Shown here: positions 37,101 through 46,957 of the stretch, in pieces
Numbering within the stretch: position 1 is the first letter of the stretch
Layout of the letters: every line of letters starts with the position of its first letter
Assembly: GCF_009664975.1 (NCBI RefSeq)
Contig: NZ_WJXB01000003.1
Coordinates: 682,001-746,000 of the forward strand
DNA from: Paenibacillus monticola
GTDB lineage: Bacteria > Bacillota > Bacilli > Paenibacillales > Paenibacillaceae
Direction: 5' to 3'
DNA: 64,000 nucleotides
Notes under the pieces: model-generated
The model's input: the letters and a program-made list of their open reading frames with translations, nothing else
What the model was told of the DNA's origin: nothing
Databases searched by the model: none
Program-made: the position numbers and the translations under genes

Positions 37101-37870
37101 AGGCCGAATGCCTCCCGGTCGGTGAACAAGACCATGTCCGGATGGGTGCGCAGTATCGTGGCCGGGCAATCGGTACTGACCGGGTCTTGGAGCGCTGCCT
37201 GAAGGGCGGTCCGCTTGGACGCGCCGGGCACAATGCCGAACAGCTGCCCGCCTGCCATCAGCGCCGGAATGGTCAGCGTCAGTGCATGGGTCGGCACCTC
37301 TTCCAGCCTGGAGAAGCAGCCGTCATTCACCTGTTGGCGGCGGCAGGCCTCCTCAAGCAGTACGGCCTTGACCAGGACCGGGTCGTTAAAGTCCGCCACG
37401 GGCGGATCATTGAAGGCAATATGGCCGTTCTCCCCGATCCCGAGGCAGACGATGTCAATTGGAGCCTCACGCAGCAGCTCCGAGTATCTCGCGCATTCCT
37501 GCCCTGCATCCGCCATTCCGCTCAGCAGCTCCACCCTGCCGGGCTTCACCCGGCTGAACAGCCTGTCGGTCAAAAAGGTTCCGAAGCTCTGCGGAGCCGC
37601 GCCGTTTAATCCGATATATTCATCCATATGAAAGGCGTCGACCCGGGACCAGTCAATCCTCTTCTCCCGCACCAGTCCTTCATACAGCTCGTTCTGCGAA
37701 GGCGCGGCGGCAAATACCATCCGCAGCCGCCGATCCTGGTCCAGCAGCCTGCGCATATTCTCTCCAACCCGTGCCGCCGCAGCTGCGCCCATGAGGCTGC
37801 GGCGGCTGTAGATATGGATGGACATCCGCTCCGCTGTTCTTACATCCAGCAGCCCTTCTCTATCGTCCAT
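37097..37870 (-). CDS. nagB: glucosamine-6-phosphate deaminase
   Basis: 257 residues of the NagB/RpiA fold. The active-site Asp83 lies in VDAFHMDEYIGL, and the GIGENGHIAFNDP motif (His150) is conserved. The E. coli Asp141 position is Asn148 here, a variant known in part of this family. It converts glucosamine-6-phosphate to fructose-6-phosphate and ammonia. The ATG at 37870 follows AGGAAG; the longer frame to 37945 has no site. It lies between the binding-protein gene and the broken nagA in one transcription unit. Confidence 0.9.
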   Translation of the reverse strand: MDDREGLLDVRTAERMSIHIYSRRSLMGAAAAARVGENMRRLLDQDRRLRMVFAAAPSQNELYEGLVREKRIDWSRVDAFHMDEYIGLNGAAPQSFGTFLTDRLFSRVKPGRVELLSGMADAGQECARYSELLREAPIDIVCLGIGENGHIAFNDPPVADFNDPVLVKAVLLEEACRRQQVNDGCFSRLEEVPTHALTLTIPALMAGGQLFGIVPGASKRTALQAALQDPVSTDCPATILRTHPDMVLFTDREAFGL

Positions 37871-37992
37871 ACCGCACTTCCTTTCCTGCTGCAATTCCTT
37901 GCCCTTCCCTATCGTCCATGCCGCAATCCTTAGTTCCGCACGCACCGACTCCAGCTATATTGACGCGCCAGCTAAATCTCATTACGAATTCC

Positions 37993-39555
37993 TCAATCCC
38001 CATTCAGCTGTACGTTCTGCATACGGTCGTAAGCATCCTTATAGACGGCAATCAGCTTGTCCACTCCCAGACTGTTCATTTCCTCCACATACATGTCCCA
38101 TTCGGCCAGATTTCTGGAGCCGGTGACGAATTTGGCGAAGCTCTCATCCCGGTGCTTGTTGATCGCTTCTCCGGTAAGGGAGATCACTTCATTCTCCTGC
38201 TCGGTGAAGGCCGGGCGCGGCTGCATGGCGGACGGGTCATACTTGGCCGCTTCTTCATATGCATGCTTAAGGTTGTCGGAGAACAGTGACAGGTGGGCGT
38301 CGAAGTCAATCCAGGTGTACGTGCCGCTCGTCTGCAGCCCGGTCTGCTTGCGCATTTCGGTCACATCGGTGTATTCCGGCTTGAACTTGATGACATCGCC
38401 TTCCTTCACATAAGTCTCCCCTTCCTTGCCCCAGCTGGCAAGCGTACGCCCTTCCTCTGTATAGAAGAAATCCATATATGCCATGATGTCGTCGATCTGC
38501 TTGGAGGTCGAAGCCACCGTCAGACCGCTCTCCAGATAATGAAAATAAGGATTCAGCTGCTTCCCGTCCGGGAGACCAGCAGGCGGAGCCAGGAACTGCA
38601 TGTTGAATTCAGGATTGTCCTTCTGCATCGCATTGTTGAAGAAATCGATCCGGCTGATATAATCGACGGTGACAAAGGACTTGCCGGTAGATACCATGTC
38701 CTGCCATTGCTTCGTCTGCAGCGAGAGGAAGTCCGGAGGAATCAGCCCTTCATCATAAAAGCTTTTCCACATGCCGAGCATTTCCTTATAGGCGGGCTCC
38801 GTTGGCCCGTAATGCCACTCACTTGTATCAAAATTATAATAAGCGCCCTCACTGGTCCCGAAGTTTATCGTCATGCTGGCATTCAGCTCATCGGGGTTCT
38901 GCCCGTAACGGATGGAGAGCGGGAAGCTGTCCGGGTATTTCGCCTTCAGCACCTTAAGGGCTTCATGCAGCTCCTCATAGGTCGTTGGAGCCTTCAAGCC
39001 TTCCTTGTCAAAAACATCCTTCCGGTACATCCAGACCAACCGATTCGTCTCCCCGAAGCCCTGGTTCGGGAACATGTACATCTTCCCGTCTGCGGACAGT
39101 GCCGCCTTTGCTTCGTCGGGATACTTCTCTATCCACTTGCTCAGGTTCGGCATTTTGTCCAGATGCTCCTTGATATCCACCAGAGCCCCTTGCTGGCCGA
39201 ATTTGTTAGATTCCTTGCGGTTCGGCATATATAGGAGGTCCGGCAGGTTTTTGGAAGCAATCGCCAGATTGAGACTTTCTTCGAGTTCCCCGGAAGGCGT
39301 CTGAACCTCCAGGGTGACACCGGTCTTCTCCTTCAGCCAGCTCCAGACCGGCCAGGACTCCGAATAAGGAAACGTTGCATTGTTGTCCAGCAGAGCCGTG
39401 AAGGTCTTGGCCGGCACAGATGGGCTTCCCGAACCTTCACCGCCCTCCTGTACGGCGGCTTCCGGCGCGGCTGCATTATTATTGTTGCTGCTACAGCCGG
39501 ACAGAAGCAGCAACGCCATTACGGTAAGCAGACTTGCAGTCATCCATTTTTTCAT
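37993..39555 (-). CDS. oligosaccharide-binding lipoprotein (LplA type)
   Basis: 520 residues. The lipobox is LLSGC (Cys21), followed by an Asn/Ala/Gly linker, then a family 1 solute-binding fold of the longer LplA type (SWPVWSWLKEKTGVTLEVQT, RLVWMYRKDVFDKEGLKAPT, a Trp-rich middle). GGGAGTGGG lies 4 bases before the ATG at 39555. It lies downstream of its two permeases, the usual order in Lpl-type operons. The predicted cargo is GlcNAc-containing oligosaccharide, inferred from nagB and the hexosaminidase. Confidence 0.93.
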   Translation of the reverse strand: MKKWMTASLLTVMALLLLSGCSSNNNNAAAPEAAVQEGGEGSGSPSVPAKTFTALLDNNATFPYSESWPVWSWLKEKTGVTLEVQTPSGELEESLNLAIASKNLPDLLYMPNRKESNKFGQQGALVDIKEHLDKMPNLSKWIEKYPDEAKAALSADGKMYMFPNQGFGETNRLVWMYRKDVFDKEGLKAPTTYEELHEALKVLKAKYPDSFPLSIRYGQNPDELNASMTINFGTSEGAYYNFDTSEWHYGPTEPAYKEMLGMWKSFYDEGLIPPDFLSLQTKQWQDMVSTGKSFVTVDYISRIDFFNNAMQKDNPEFNMQFLAPPAGLPDGKQLNPYFHYLESGLTVASTSKQIDDIMAYMDFFYTEEGRTLASWGKEGETYVKEGDVIKFKPEYTDVTEMRKQTGLQTSGTYTWIDFDAHLSLFSDNLKHAYEEAAKYDPSAMQPRPAFTEQENEVISLTGEAINKHRDESFAKFVTGSRNLAEWDMYVEEMNSLGVDKLIAVYKDAYDRMQNVQLNGD

Positions 39556-39594
39556 ATAACCCACTCCCATTCCCATGAATTGTACAGTTCCTTG

Positions 39595-40461
39595 TTAGCC
39601 TTTAACGGCTCCAATCATTGCGCCTTGGACGAAATACTTCTGGATAAACGGATAAACGGCCAGAATCGGAAGCGTTGATACCATAATCGTTGCATATTTC
39701 AGTGATTCTTCAACAATCTGATTATCACCTCCAATACCGGCTACATCACCCGAGCTGGTGCTGCCGGCAAGGACCAGATTCCGCAGCAGCACCTGCAGCG
39801 GGAACAGCTCCGAGGAGCGCAGATACAAGAGCGGGCCGAGGAAATTATTCCACATGCTCACCGCATAGAAGAGCGCAATCGTCGCAAACGAGGCTTTAGA
39901 CAAGGGCACGATGATACGGGCAAAAATACCGATGTCATGGAGCCCGTCCATACGTCCCGACTCCTCCAGTTCCTTCGGAATGCCCGCGAAGAACGTGCGC
40001 ATCAGAATCAGATTCCAGGTGCTCACCGCACCCGGCAGTACCATTCCCCACACGGTATCGACCAGATTCAGAGAGCGGACCACGAGGAAGGTGGGAATCA
40101 TCCCGCCGCTGAAGAACATGGTGACCACAATCATAAGGGTGAGGCTTTTGCGCAGCGCCATATCGCTCCGCGACAAGGCGTAGGCTCCCGTGGAGGTGAT
40201 GAGCAGCGAGATCAGTGTACCCGTAACGGTGTAGATGATCGTGTTCTTGTAGGCTACCCAGATCTTGGAGTCCTCCAGCACCACTTTATACATATCGAGG
40301 TTAAAGCCCTTGGGCCAGATGGACACTTTATTCTGGATGACATTAGAATCACTGCTGAGCGATACCGCCAGCATGTGTACAAACGGGTACAGGGTAGCGA
40401 CCACAACCAGCAGCAGCACAATCCCATTGATTATACTGAACAGGTTAATCCGGAATTTCAT
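39595..40461 (-). CDS. ABC permease (LplC/YtcP type)
   Basis: 288 residues with six helices. The EAA-like loop is ESGRMDGLHDIGIFARIIVP, and the typical C-terminus is QKYFVQGAMIGAVKG. AGAGGTGC precedes the ATG at 40461. It pairs with the LplB-type permease just upstream. No ATPase gene is in the operon. Confidence 0.93.
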   Translation of the reverse strand: MKFRINLFSIINGIVLLLVVVATLYPFVHMLAVSLSSDSNVIQNKVSIWPKGFNLDMYKVVLEDSKIWVAYKNTIIYTVTGTLISLLITSTGAYALSRSDMALRKSLTLMIVVTMFFSGGMIPTFLVVRSLNLVDTVWGMVLPGAVSTWNLILMRTFFAGIPKELEESGRMDGLHDIGIFARIIVPLSKASFATIALFYAVSMWNNFLGPLLYLRSSELFPLQVLLRNLVLAGSTSSGDVAGIGGDNQIVEESLKYATIMVSTLPILAVYPFIQKYFVQGAMIGAVKG

Positions 40462-40477
40462 GATAAGCACCTCTTTT

Positions 40478-41446
40478 CTACCATAGACTGGTTTCACTTA
40501 TGCGGCGGCTGATCCAGTTGGCACTATAGATGAAGACCAGACTGATAATTCCCATGAACAGGTCTATGGACGCGCCATAGCTGAAATTACCTTGCTGCAT
40601 GCCGACTCTGTATACATAAGTGCTGATAATATCTGCAGTTTCATAGATAGCCGGATTCTGCATCAGAAAGACCTTCTCAAAGCCGATCTCCAGCACCTGC
40701 CCGATATTCAGAATGAGTGTAATGACAATCGCGGGCGAGATACCCGGCAGCGTAATATGCCAGATCCGGCGCAGCCTGCTTGCTCCGTCCATTTCTGCCG
40801 CTTCGTACAACTGCGGATCAATGGCGGTCAGCGCGGCCAGATAGATGATCGTCTCCCAGCCGATATGCTGCCAGATTTCCGAGAGCACATAGATGAGGCG
40901 GAAGAAGCCCGGCTCATTCATGAAATTGACCGGCCCGATGCCAAGCCCGCCGAGCAGATTGTTAATCAGCCCCCCCGTAGGCGAGAGGAACATAATCACC
41001 ATACTGGCGACAATAACATTGGAGATGAAATGCGGAAGATAGCTTACCGTCTGAACCAGCCTTTTGAAGGAAGCCTTTCTTACCTCATTCAGCAGAATCG
41101 CGAGCAGGATAGGGGCCGGAAAGCCAAATACCAGCCTGTATAGTCCAAGAAGAAAGGTATTCTTCATCAGCAGCAGGAAGTCCGGGTTCTCCAGAAACAG
41201 CCGGTAATATTTGAAGCCTACCCATTCGCTGGCCCAGATCCCTTTGAACAGATTGAAATCCTTGAAGGTGATCACCAGCCCGAACATCGGCAAATACTTG
41301 AAAATCAGATAATACAGCAAACAAGGAAGAAACAGCAGCCATAATAATTTGTTCTTTCTCCAGGTCCTCATGACCCGTTCCCTAAGCTGCGGACGGCCCC
41401 GGTTATTCCCGGCAGATTCCTTCTGCAGTACACTTGTTTGACCCAT
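40478..41446 (-). CDS. ABC permease (LplB/YteP type)
   Basis: 322 residues. A basic N-terminal tail precedes six helices beginning LLWLLFLPCLLYYLIFKYLP. The EAA loop is EAAEMDGASRLRRIWHITLP. AGGGGG lies 7 bases before the ATG at 41446; the ATG at 41452 is too close to it. First gene of the importer-nagB-hexosaminidase operon. Confidence 0.93.
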   Translation of the reverse strand: MGQTSVLQKESAGNNRGRPQLRERVMRTWRKNKLLWLLFLPCLLYYLIFKYLPMFGLVITFKDFNLFKGIWASEWVGFKYYRLFLENPDFLLLMKNTFLLGLYRLVFGFPAPILLAILLNEVRKASFKRLVQTVSYLPHFISNVIVASMVIMFLSPTGGLINNLLGGLGIGPVNFMNEPGFFRLIYVLSEIWQHIGWETIIYLAALTAIDPQLYEAAEMDGASRLRRIWHITLPGISPAIVITLILNIGQVLEIGFEKVFLMQNPAIYETADIISTYVYRVGMQQGNFSYGASIDLFMGIISLVFIYSANWISRRISETSLW

Positions 41447-41534
41447 ACGCATTCCCCCTAAGTATAAATAGCGATGTCAGATTAATTCCCCCTCTAGGCT
41501 GGGTCTTATTCCTGAATTATACGGAGGAATTTTG

Positions 41535-41548
41535 TGATAGCGCTATCA
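41535..41548. promoter_or_regulatory. cre-like palindrome at operon promoter
   Basis: TGATAGCGCTATCA is a perfect 14-bp palindrome with one deviation per half from TGWAANCGNTNWCA. On the minus strand a TAATAT/TATAAC -10 lies just upstream, so the palindrome covers the likely start of the importer-nagB operon. CcpA is the best candidate binder. Confidence 0.6.
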
Positions 41549-41688
41549 GCATGTTATATTACATATCGCCCGATTCACGATTTTCTTGGAATTAGCTTAT
41601 AAAAAGAAGAAAGTGCATATTGTCCGTGTGAGCTTTTGGGAGCTATGATGGAATAAAGGGAAGCTTCATTGGCTGAGGGGGAAACATT

Positions 41689-43968
41689 ATGCGCACAAAA
41701 ACAGACTCCAAATTCGCTTTCAACGCCTTGTTCGTGAAGCTGATGCTGAGCTTTCTCGGTGTCATCCTGCTTCTGGCTTCGTTCAATCTCTTCTCTCATA
41801 TCTATCTGAGCAAAAAGGTCTATCAGGAGATGGTCCGCCAGAATGAGCTCGGCCTCCAACAGACTGCCCTTAGCTACGAAAATCATTTCCGGCTCACGCA
41901 AAACATCATCCTGGCCCTAAACCAGTCGGCAAAATGGACCGCCAACCTGGGCCTCCTGAGCCATATCGGGGAGAACAGGCGTTATGATGTGGTCAGTGAG
42001 GTGAAATCGGATCTGGTCACGATCTACTCCAATCCGTTCCTGCATATTGAGAACTTCATTCTCTATTTCAAGGAAGCGGATTATGTCCTGGAAAAGGACG
42101 GCACAAGCCGAATGAATGATATGTTCTCCAAATATTATGCCAGCAAAGAGTATCCGCCGGAGTATTGGAGGCAGCAGACGATGGACAAGCAGTATATGAA
42201 GATCCTTCCTGCAGCCGACTTTACAGAGACGACGATGAACTCCATGCGTCCGCTCGGGTCTCTTCTGCCGCTGGTCGTGGAGGTCCTGCCCTACAAGGAG
42301 GTCTATGGCATTGTCATGCTGAATGCACGTGAACTGCAAACGGCTTACGGGGATGGAAGCTCCAACCCCTTCTATATTCTGGACAGCAACGGCGATACGT
42401 TGTTCTCCACCTCCATAGACCATACGCCACCCGGCGCCGTCTCCGGGAACGGCAGTTATCATAAGCAGGTCGGGGACCAGTATTATTTCTATCAAAAAGG
42501 CGGGCATACCGGATTCACCTATGTCCGGGTTACACCGGCCGCCGCCATCACTTCCGGGATGCGCCAGATGCAGCTGCTGCTGGCCGCCCTGCTGACTGCC
42601 GCCGTGCTGGCCAGTATTCTGTGTTCGCTCTTCTTCAGCTTCCGTCTCAATCAGCCGCTGCAGCGTCTGATTGCAGCCCTGGAGCGCAAATCGGGTGCAG
42701 GCGCGGGTAAGCTGAGCAGCGTGAAGGAATTCGCCATCATCGGGGACCGCATGAGCCGTATTCTGGAGACCAATCAATTCATCCAGACCGACCTGGAGCA
42801 TAAAAATTCACTGGTGCGCCAGTACGCCTACTCCCATAAAGTAAAGAACATCCCTCTGAATCCCAATCTCCTGGATCTGGAGGATACCCAAGCGGAGGAC
42901 CAGCCGTATGCGGCCGTGCTGTTCAAGCTCAGCTTCAAGCAGCCGTCCCAGAGCCCGGAGAAGGATACCCTGATGCTGTGGCAGCTGATCCAGCGTCTGT
43001 TTTTGGGCAACGAAGGGGATATGGTGGCTGTGCAGCCGGAGCAGAACCAACTTCTTCTTCTGCTGTTCCGCTGCGGACCGCAGAGCGGCATTCTTCAGAC
43101 TCTCCAGACCCTGAAGGAGCTGCTGGAGGAGGAGCCTGCCCTTTATTTGACTATCGCGGTAAGTCCTGTCTACTCCGGAGAGACTCCGATTACCGATGCT
43201 TACGGGAGTCTGTCCTCGCTGCTTAAAGAACGCAGGCTGAATAAAGAAACCCAAATTATAGTGGAGCCGCGGGCTTCATCGGCCCGTTCCTTTCATGTCA
43301 AAGTGACCCACGGGGAAGAGCTGTCTAACCTTCTGCTGTCGGGCAATGAGGAGGCGGTGCTGGGATGGCTGGACAGACAGCTGGAGCAGCTGAACCAGAA
43401 GGATGCGGCGGCCGAGGACTTCCGGGCCTTTGCCGCGGGGGCGGTGGAGCAGGCGGGCAAGACTGTGATGAAGCTGGGATTGCGGGAGGACGTGCTGATT
43501 CAGCCTGTTCTCAAGGAGAACTTCGAGAACTTCTATTCCACCGGGCAGTACAGGGCATGGCTGCACGCCCTGGTCCGGCCGATCCTTGCCGATATGCGGA
43601 CGAAATCCGAGACCAAAGATCCGGTTCTTGCCTATGTGCTGGACTATCTGGACAAGCATTACGGGGAGAATATCAATCTGAATCTGGTTGCCGACAAGCT
43701 GAACCTGAGCCCTGGCTATCTGTCCACCTTCTTCAAAGAGAAGCAGGGCATCAATTTCAGCGACTATCTAAACAACCTGCGGATCGGGCATGCCAAGGAG
43801 CTGCTGATGAACCTCGACCTGCGCATTCAGGAGATCGCACTTCAGGTTGGCTATCTCAATGTCAATTCCTTCATCCGCATGTTCAAGCGTGCCTCCGGCC
43901 TCACTCCCGGCGAATACCGCAAAAGCCATGCCAGCGGAACGCCCGTATCAGGAGACGGGCCTGAATGA
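41689..43968 (+). CDS. membrane-bound AraC-type regulator of the GlcNAc operon
   Basis: 759 residues. Helix about 15-38, a dCACHE-like extracytoplasmic domain about 40-280, a second helix about 287-312, a middle cytoplasmic region, and a C-terminal AraC domain (NLVADKLNLSPGYLSTFFKE, then QVGYLNVNSFIRMFKRASGL). No kinase or receiver domain is present: sensor and DNA-binding parts are in one chain, as in LplR/YtdP-type proteins. GAGGGGGAAAC precedes the ATG. It is divergent from the importer operon and is its likely activator. Confidence 0.92.
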   Translation: MRTKTDSKFAFNALFVKLMLSFLGVILLLASFNLFSHIYLSKKVYQEMVRQNELGLQQTALSYENHFRLTQNIILALNQSAKWTANLGLLSHIGENRRYDVVSEVKSDLVTIYSNPFLHIENFILYFKEADYVLEKDGTSRMNDMFSKYYASKEYPPEYWRQQTMDKQYMKILPAADFTETTMNSMRPLGSLLPLVVEVLPYKEVYGIVMLNARELQTAYGDGSSNPFYILDSNGDTLFSTSIDHTPPGAVSGNGSYHKQVGDQYYFYQKGGHTGFTYVRVTPAAAITSGMRQMQLLLAALLTAAVLASILCSLFFSFRLNQPLQRLIAALERKSGAGAGKLSSVKEFAIIGDRMSRILETNQFIQTDLEHKNSLVRQYAYSHKVKNIPLNPNLLDLEDTQAEDQPYAAVLFKLSFKQPSQSPEKDTLMLWQLIQRLFLGNEGDMVAVQPEQNQLLLLLFRCGPQSGILQTLQTLKELLEEEPALYLTIAVSPVYSGETPITDAYGSLSSLLKERRLNKETQIIVEPRASSARSFHVKVTHGEELSNLLLSGNEEAVLGWLDRQLEQLNQKDAAAEDFRAFAAGAVEQAGKTVMKLGLREDVLIQPVLKENFENFYSTGQYRAWLHALVRPILADMRTKSETKDPVLAYVLDYLDKHYGENINLNLVADKLNLSPGYLSTFFKEKQGINFSDYLNNLRIGHAKELLMNLDLRIQEIALQVGYLNVNSFIRMFKRASGLTPGEYRKSHASGTPVSGDGPE

Positions 43969-44021
43969 GTTCTATTCCTCTGCCCAGGTCTGATTGGATC
44001 TGCCCAGGCACACGCAAAGAA

Positions 44022-44050
44022 AAGGCTGCTGATAATGCACCGGCAGCCTT
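44022..44050. terminator. terminator between converging genes
   Basis: AAGGCTGC pairs with GCAGCCTT across 13 bases, between the stops of the AraC regulator and the GH9 gene. Confidence 0.6.
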
Positions 44051-44084
44051 CCCGTTCAAGTTCTGTTTCCCTGTGTTTCCCCGT

Positions 44085-46598
44085 CTAACTCACTGTCAAA
44101 ATCGGTTTATTGGATGTGTTTTCTTTGCTGTTAAAGCTTATACTTGCGCCGTTATTATTCTCAATCTGCATCTTGAAGGTCATTTTTTTGTCCCCCCTTA
44201 TCTGGCTATTTACATAACCCGTTGCATCGATTGTGTACCAGCCTGCTGAAGGTACATTGATTGTACCAACCAGCACTGCGCCTGTACTGCCGGGTTGATT
44301 ATTCCAGGTGATGCTTCCTGTTCCTGATTCAATCCATTCATCACTGCCGGTAAGTCCGTATATCTTTACAGGCGTTGACGCAGACGCGGCGTTACAATAT
44401 ACCTTCAAGAGAGCAGAAGCAACGGATGATCCGGAACGCCCGGTAAGATCAAATCTTACAAACCCTTTGCGGTTATATCCCTCATCAGGATCTCCTTTCA
44501 CATCGATTGTTGCTGCGGTTCCATAGTTTGTTGCGGCATAGGTGCCGTCTCTTACATAGGCATCACCATTTGTAATATAGTCGGTTGAGGCATTCAAAGA
44601 TGTTGTTGCGCTCACAATAGAGCTCCATGCACTTGTACCTGCGCTATTTTTAGCGCGTACCTTATAGTTATGGGTTGACCCTGCCGTCAAACCGCTGTGA
44701 GCATAGGGAGATGTCACGTTGCTTACGGTGGTTCCATCCACTTCAAGGTCATATCCTGTTGCACCGGATACTGCATCCCATGTCACATTGATTTGTGCCG
44801 GGCTTGCCGCAGCCGCTGACAATGCCATGGGTACAGCCGGTATGGCAGGCGATGCGCCTCCTCCCATAAAGGCAACCATTGCCATGCCCGCTGCATTACC
44901 TGATATTGTAACCTCATTGGTAGCATAGTCTCTGCGGTTATCATGCCAGATCATCCGGTTGTCATTGAACTGCACGATATTGGGGTCTTCTTGTCCCGCA
45001 AGCAACGGATCCTGCTGGTCTACAGCATATTGCGCACTGGTTTCAAACCCCTCGCTCCAGGCCCCGCGGAGTTGATAATTCGGATTATTCACACGGTTCA
45101 ATGTGGTTACACGATGGCGGGGATTTTTAAACCAGGTTGTACCCGCACCATTTAACATACTTACACCCCATGGATTCCTCCCCAGCAGGTAATCAATCTG
45201 CTGCTGGGCCAGAACAGCATACGTGGTAATTCCGGTTAGTTCCTGATACATTAATGCTTCAATCGCATTATTGCTCATCGCTTCATACGTACCCCATTTG
45301 GGTTCACTGCTGGTATTCCAGAATTGCCCGTTGGCATAATTCTTTTTTAAGTTCAGATGATTATTCATACGGCTTGTGGCAGTATTCTTATAGGTCGGGT
45401 CAAGGGAGGCAACCTCATAGTTTGCCCAGTGATAGGCTCTGGACCAGTTAAGGCTTGTATTGCTTTTGTTGTACCATTCACCTGCACTGTCACAATAAGA
45501 TTTTGCTTCTGTTAAATATGCAGCTGTACCTGTAGCCCGGTAGAGCTCGGCTGCCGCCCAGGCCATATCATCTTTATAATCCGTATCTACGTAGAATTCG
45601 TCCGCATCCCCTGCAATTCCAGTTCTTGTTTTACCCCATGTGTATATCTGCTGGGCCGCGGTCAGATAGCTGCCGGCCAATGCAGCATTATAGGACGGGC
45701 CGCTGGGGTCTCCCCAAATTTTAGCACCCAGTGCCAATGCAGCTGCTGCTTTTCCGGCAAGGTTTGCTCCTGTACCGGCAGGGCATGGATGCACCGGACG
45801 TGCCGCCCCATATATCGTATTATCATCCTGCGGCCAGGTTTTGCTGCGGGAATCCAGATCATCATTTTCAACATCATGGTCCAGACCATCTGCTACTTCC
45901 ATATACAGGATCTGGTTGGTGTTGTCCCACATCTTGTGTATAAAATCAAGACCAGCCTTTGCTTCCGTCAATGCTCCGCCCGAGCTTGCGGGAGCAGGAA
46001 AAGCTTCCGGATGGTGGATATAAGTGGTAAGCATCACATCTGTAACATGTCCGATAGTGCTCATAAATTTTATATAATCCGATGCATCATGCCAGCCTCC
46101 GGTAAAGTCCTTTGTGCCGGACGCACCATCAGGCTTTCCATCAATGGATGAGTTCGTTCCCGGCGTGTGGCATACGCCATGATCCTGCGGATTGGTATTG
46201 CCGCATCGCTGAACCTTGAAAAACTGCATGGACAGATCGGACAGACTGCTGTAAACCGAATTGCTGATATCAAAGGCTGGAGATGTGTAGGCGTTGATTT
46301 TTATATAATATCCGCTTCCGGCTGTATTCAGTGAACTGAAATCTACAGCATAGGAATAAGCACAGTTTGCACCACCCGCGTCGCCCCAGCTCCCTTTACT
46401 GGCAGTGGAAATGGTACCATTCAATACGGAGGTGTTATTTGAATTGAAAACATCATATCTGACTCCGCTCAAGCTTGTGCTTGATAAGACAATGGCTATT
46501 TTACCCGCAGACGGACTGTATCCAACCTGGTTAACCCTTATAAATATGCCGCTTGCATTTGCTTGAACCGAACCCGATGAATTCATATATTTGTACAC
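44085..46598 (-). CDS. GH9 cellulase with Fn3 and CBM96-like modules, no signal peptide
   Basis: 837 residues. A CelD_N Ig-like domain (about 16-112) precedes the GH9 (alpha/alpha)6 barrel (about 120-590), with Asp171 and Asp174 in GGWHDASDYIKFMST, the NPRHRVTT signature, and the acid Glu in TNEVTISGNAAG. Next come an Fn3 module (about 600-680) and a DNRLRE/CBM96-type module (about 690-837). It should cleave cellulose or mixed beta-glucan outside the cell, yet there is no signal peptide: the frame opens at GTG 46598 (ATG at 46586), just after an in-frame TGA. AAAGGG is badly spaced for both starts. The 5' end is probably lost, or the coding start is altered. Confidence 0.88.
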   Translation of the reverse strand: MYKYMNSSGSVQANASGIFIRVNQVGYSPSAGKIAIVLSSTSLSGVRYDVFNSNNTSVLNGTISTASKGSWGDAGGANCAYSYAVDFSSLNTAGSGYYIKINAYTSPAFDISNSVYSSLSDLSMQFFKVQRCGNTNPQDHGVCHTPGTNSSIDGKPDGASGTKDFTGGWHDASDYIKFMSTIGHVTDVMLTTYIHHPEAFPAPASSGGALTEAKAGLDFIHKMWDNTNQILYMEVADGLDHDVENDDLDSRSKTWPQDDNTIYGAARPVHPCPAGTGANLAGKAAAALALGAKIWGDPSGPSYNAALAGSYLTAAQQIYTWGKTRTGIAGDADEFYVDTDYKDDMAWAAAELYRATGTAAYLTEAKSYCDSAGEWYNKSNTSLNWSRAYHWANYEVASLDPTYKNTATSRMNNHLNLKKNYANGQFWNTSSEPKWGTYEAMSNNAIEALMYQELTGITTYAVLAQQQIDYLLGRNPWGVSMLNGAGTTWFKNPRHRVTTLNRVNNPNYQLRGAWSEGFETSAQYAVDQQDPLLAGQEDPNIVQFNDNRMIWHDNRRDYATNEVTISGNAAGMAMVAFMGGGASPAIPAVPMALSAAAASPAQINVTWDAVSGATGYDLEVDGTTVSNVTSPYAHSGLTAGSTHNYKVRAKNSAGTSAWSSIVSATTSLNASTDYITNGDAYVRDGTYAATNYGTAATIDVKGDPDEGYNRKGFVRFDLTGRSGSSVASALLKVYCNAASASTPVKIYGLTGSDEWIESGTGSITWNNQPGSTGAVLVGTINVPSAGWYTIDATGYVNSQIRGDKKMTFKMQIENNNGASISFNSKENTSNKPILTVS

Positions 46599-46957
46599 AC
46601 CCTTTCAATCTCTTATCTCACGTGTTTTTCTGCTTTCTTTACTATGACCGCTAGCCCAACTTAGTATGAAGCTGCTTGCCTCCTCCAATCACCTCCACCT
46701 TGAAGTCATTTGAATCTCAGGATGTAAATCGCAGTGTCTTGGATCGATGTTTCCCCATTATAACCGGCCTATTTGTGGAAAATAAATCCTCATTTGTTAT
46801 ATTCTATCGTCACTTTTACGGAAAAAGGAGGAACTGAATACGAATATTGAAAAGTGCATATTGTTGGGAGACCGAAAAAAGGCTGAAGACACTGGCAGGT
46901 GTCTTCAGCCTAAAGAGTTCTTATATCTTGAAGCCCGGTACTTGCGCCGGGGAAATA
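46599..46957. other. gap with a shared 14-mer and terminator; no gene
   Basis: No supported ORF. AAAGTGCATATTGT at 46851-46864 is identical to 41610-41623 upstream of the membrane AraC gene, which suggests this gap once held a similar regulator or promoter. The terminator of the next operon is at 46881-46910. Confidence 0.45.
46881..46910 (-). terminator. terminator of the Gfo/Idh-ThuA operon
   Basis: GGCTGAAGACAC pairs perfectly with GTGTCTTCAGCC across 6 bases. Read on the minus strand it is followed by TTTTTT. Confidence 0.88.

Noticed and set aside
38293..39234. 313-codon plus-strand frame
   Set aside because: Antisense to the binding-protein gene; no start signal or recognised product.
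41917..42801. 294-codon minus-strand frame
   Set aside because: Antisense to the membrane AraC regulator, whose domains are clear in the other strand.
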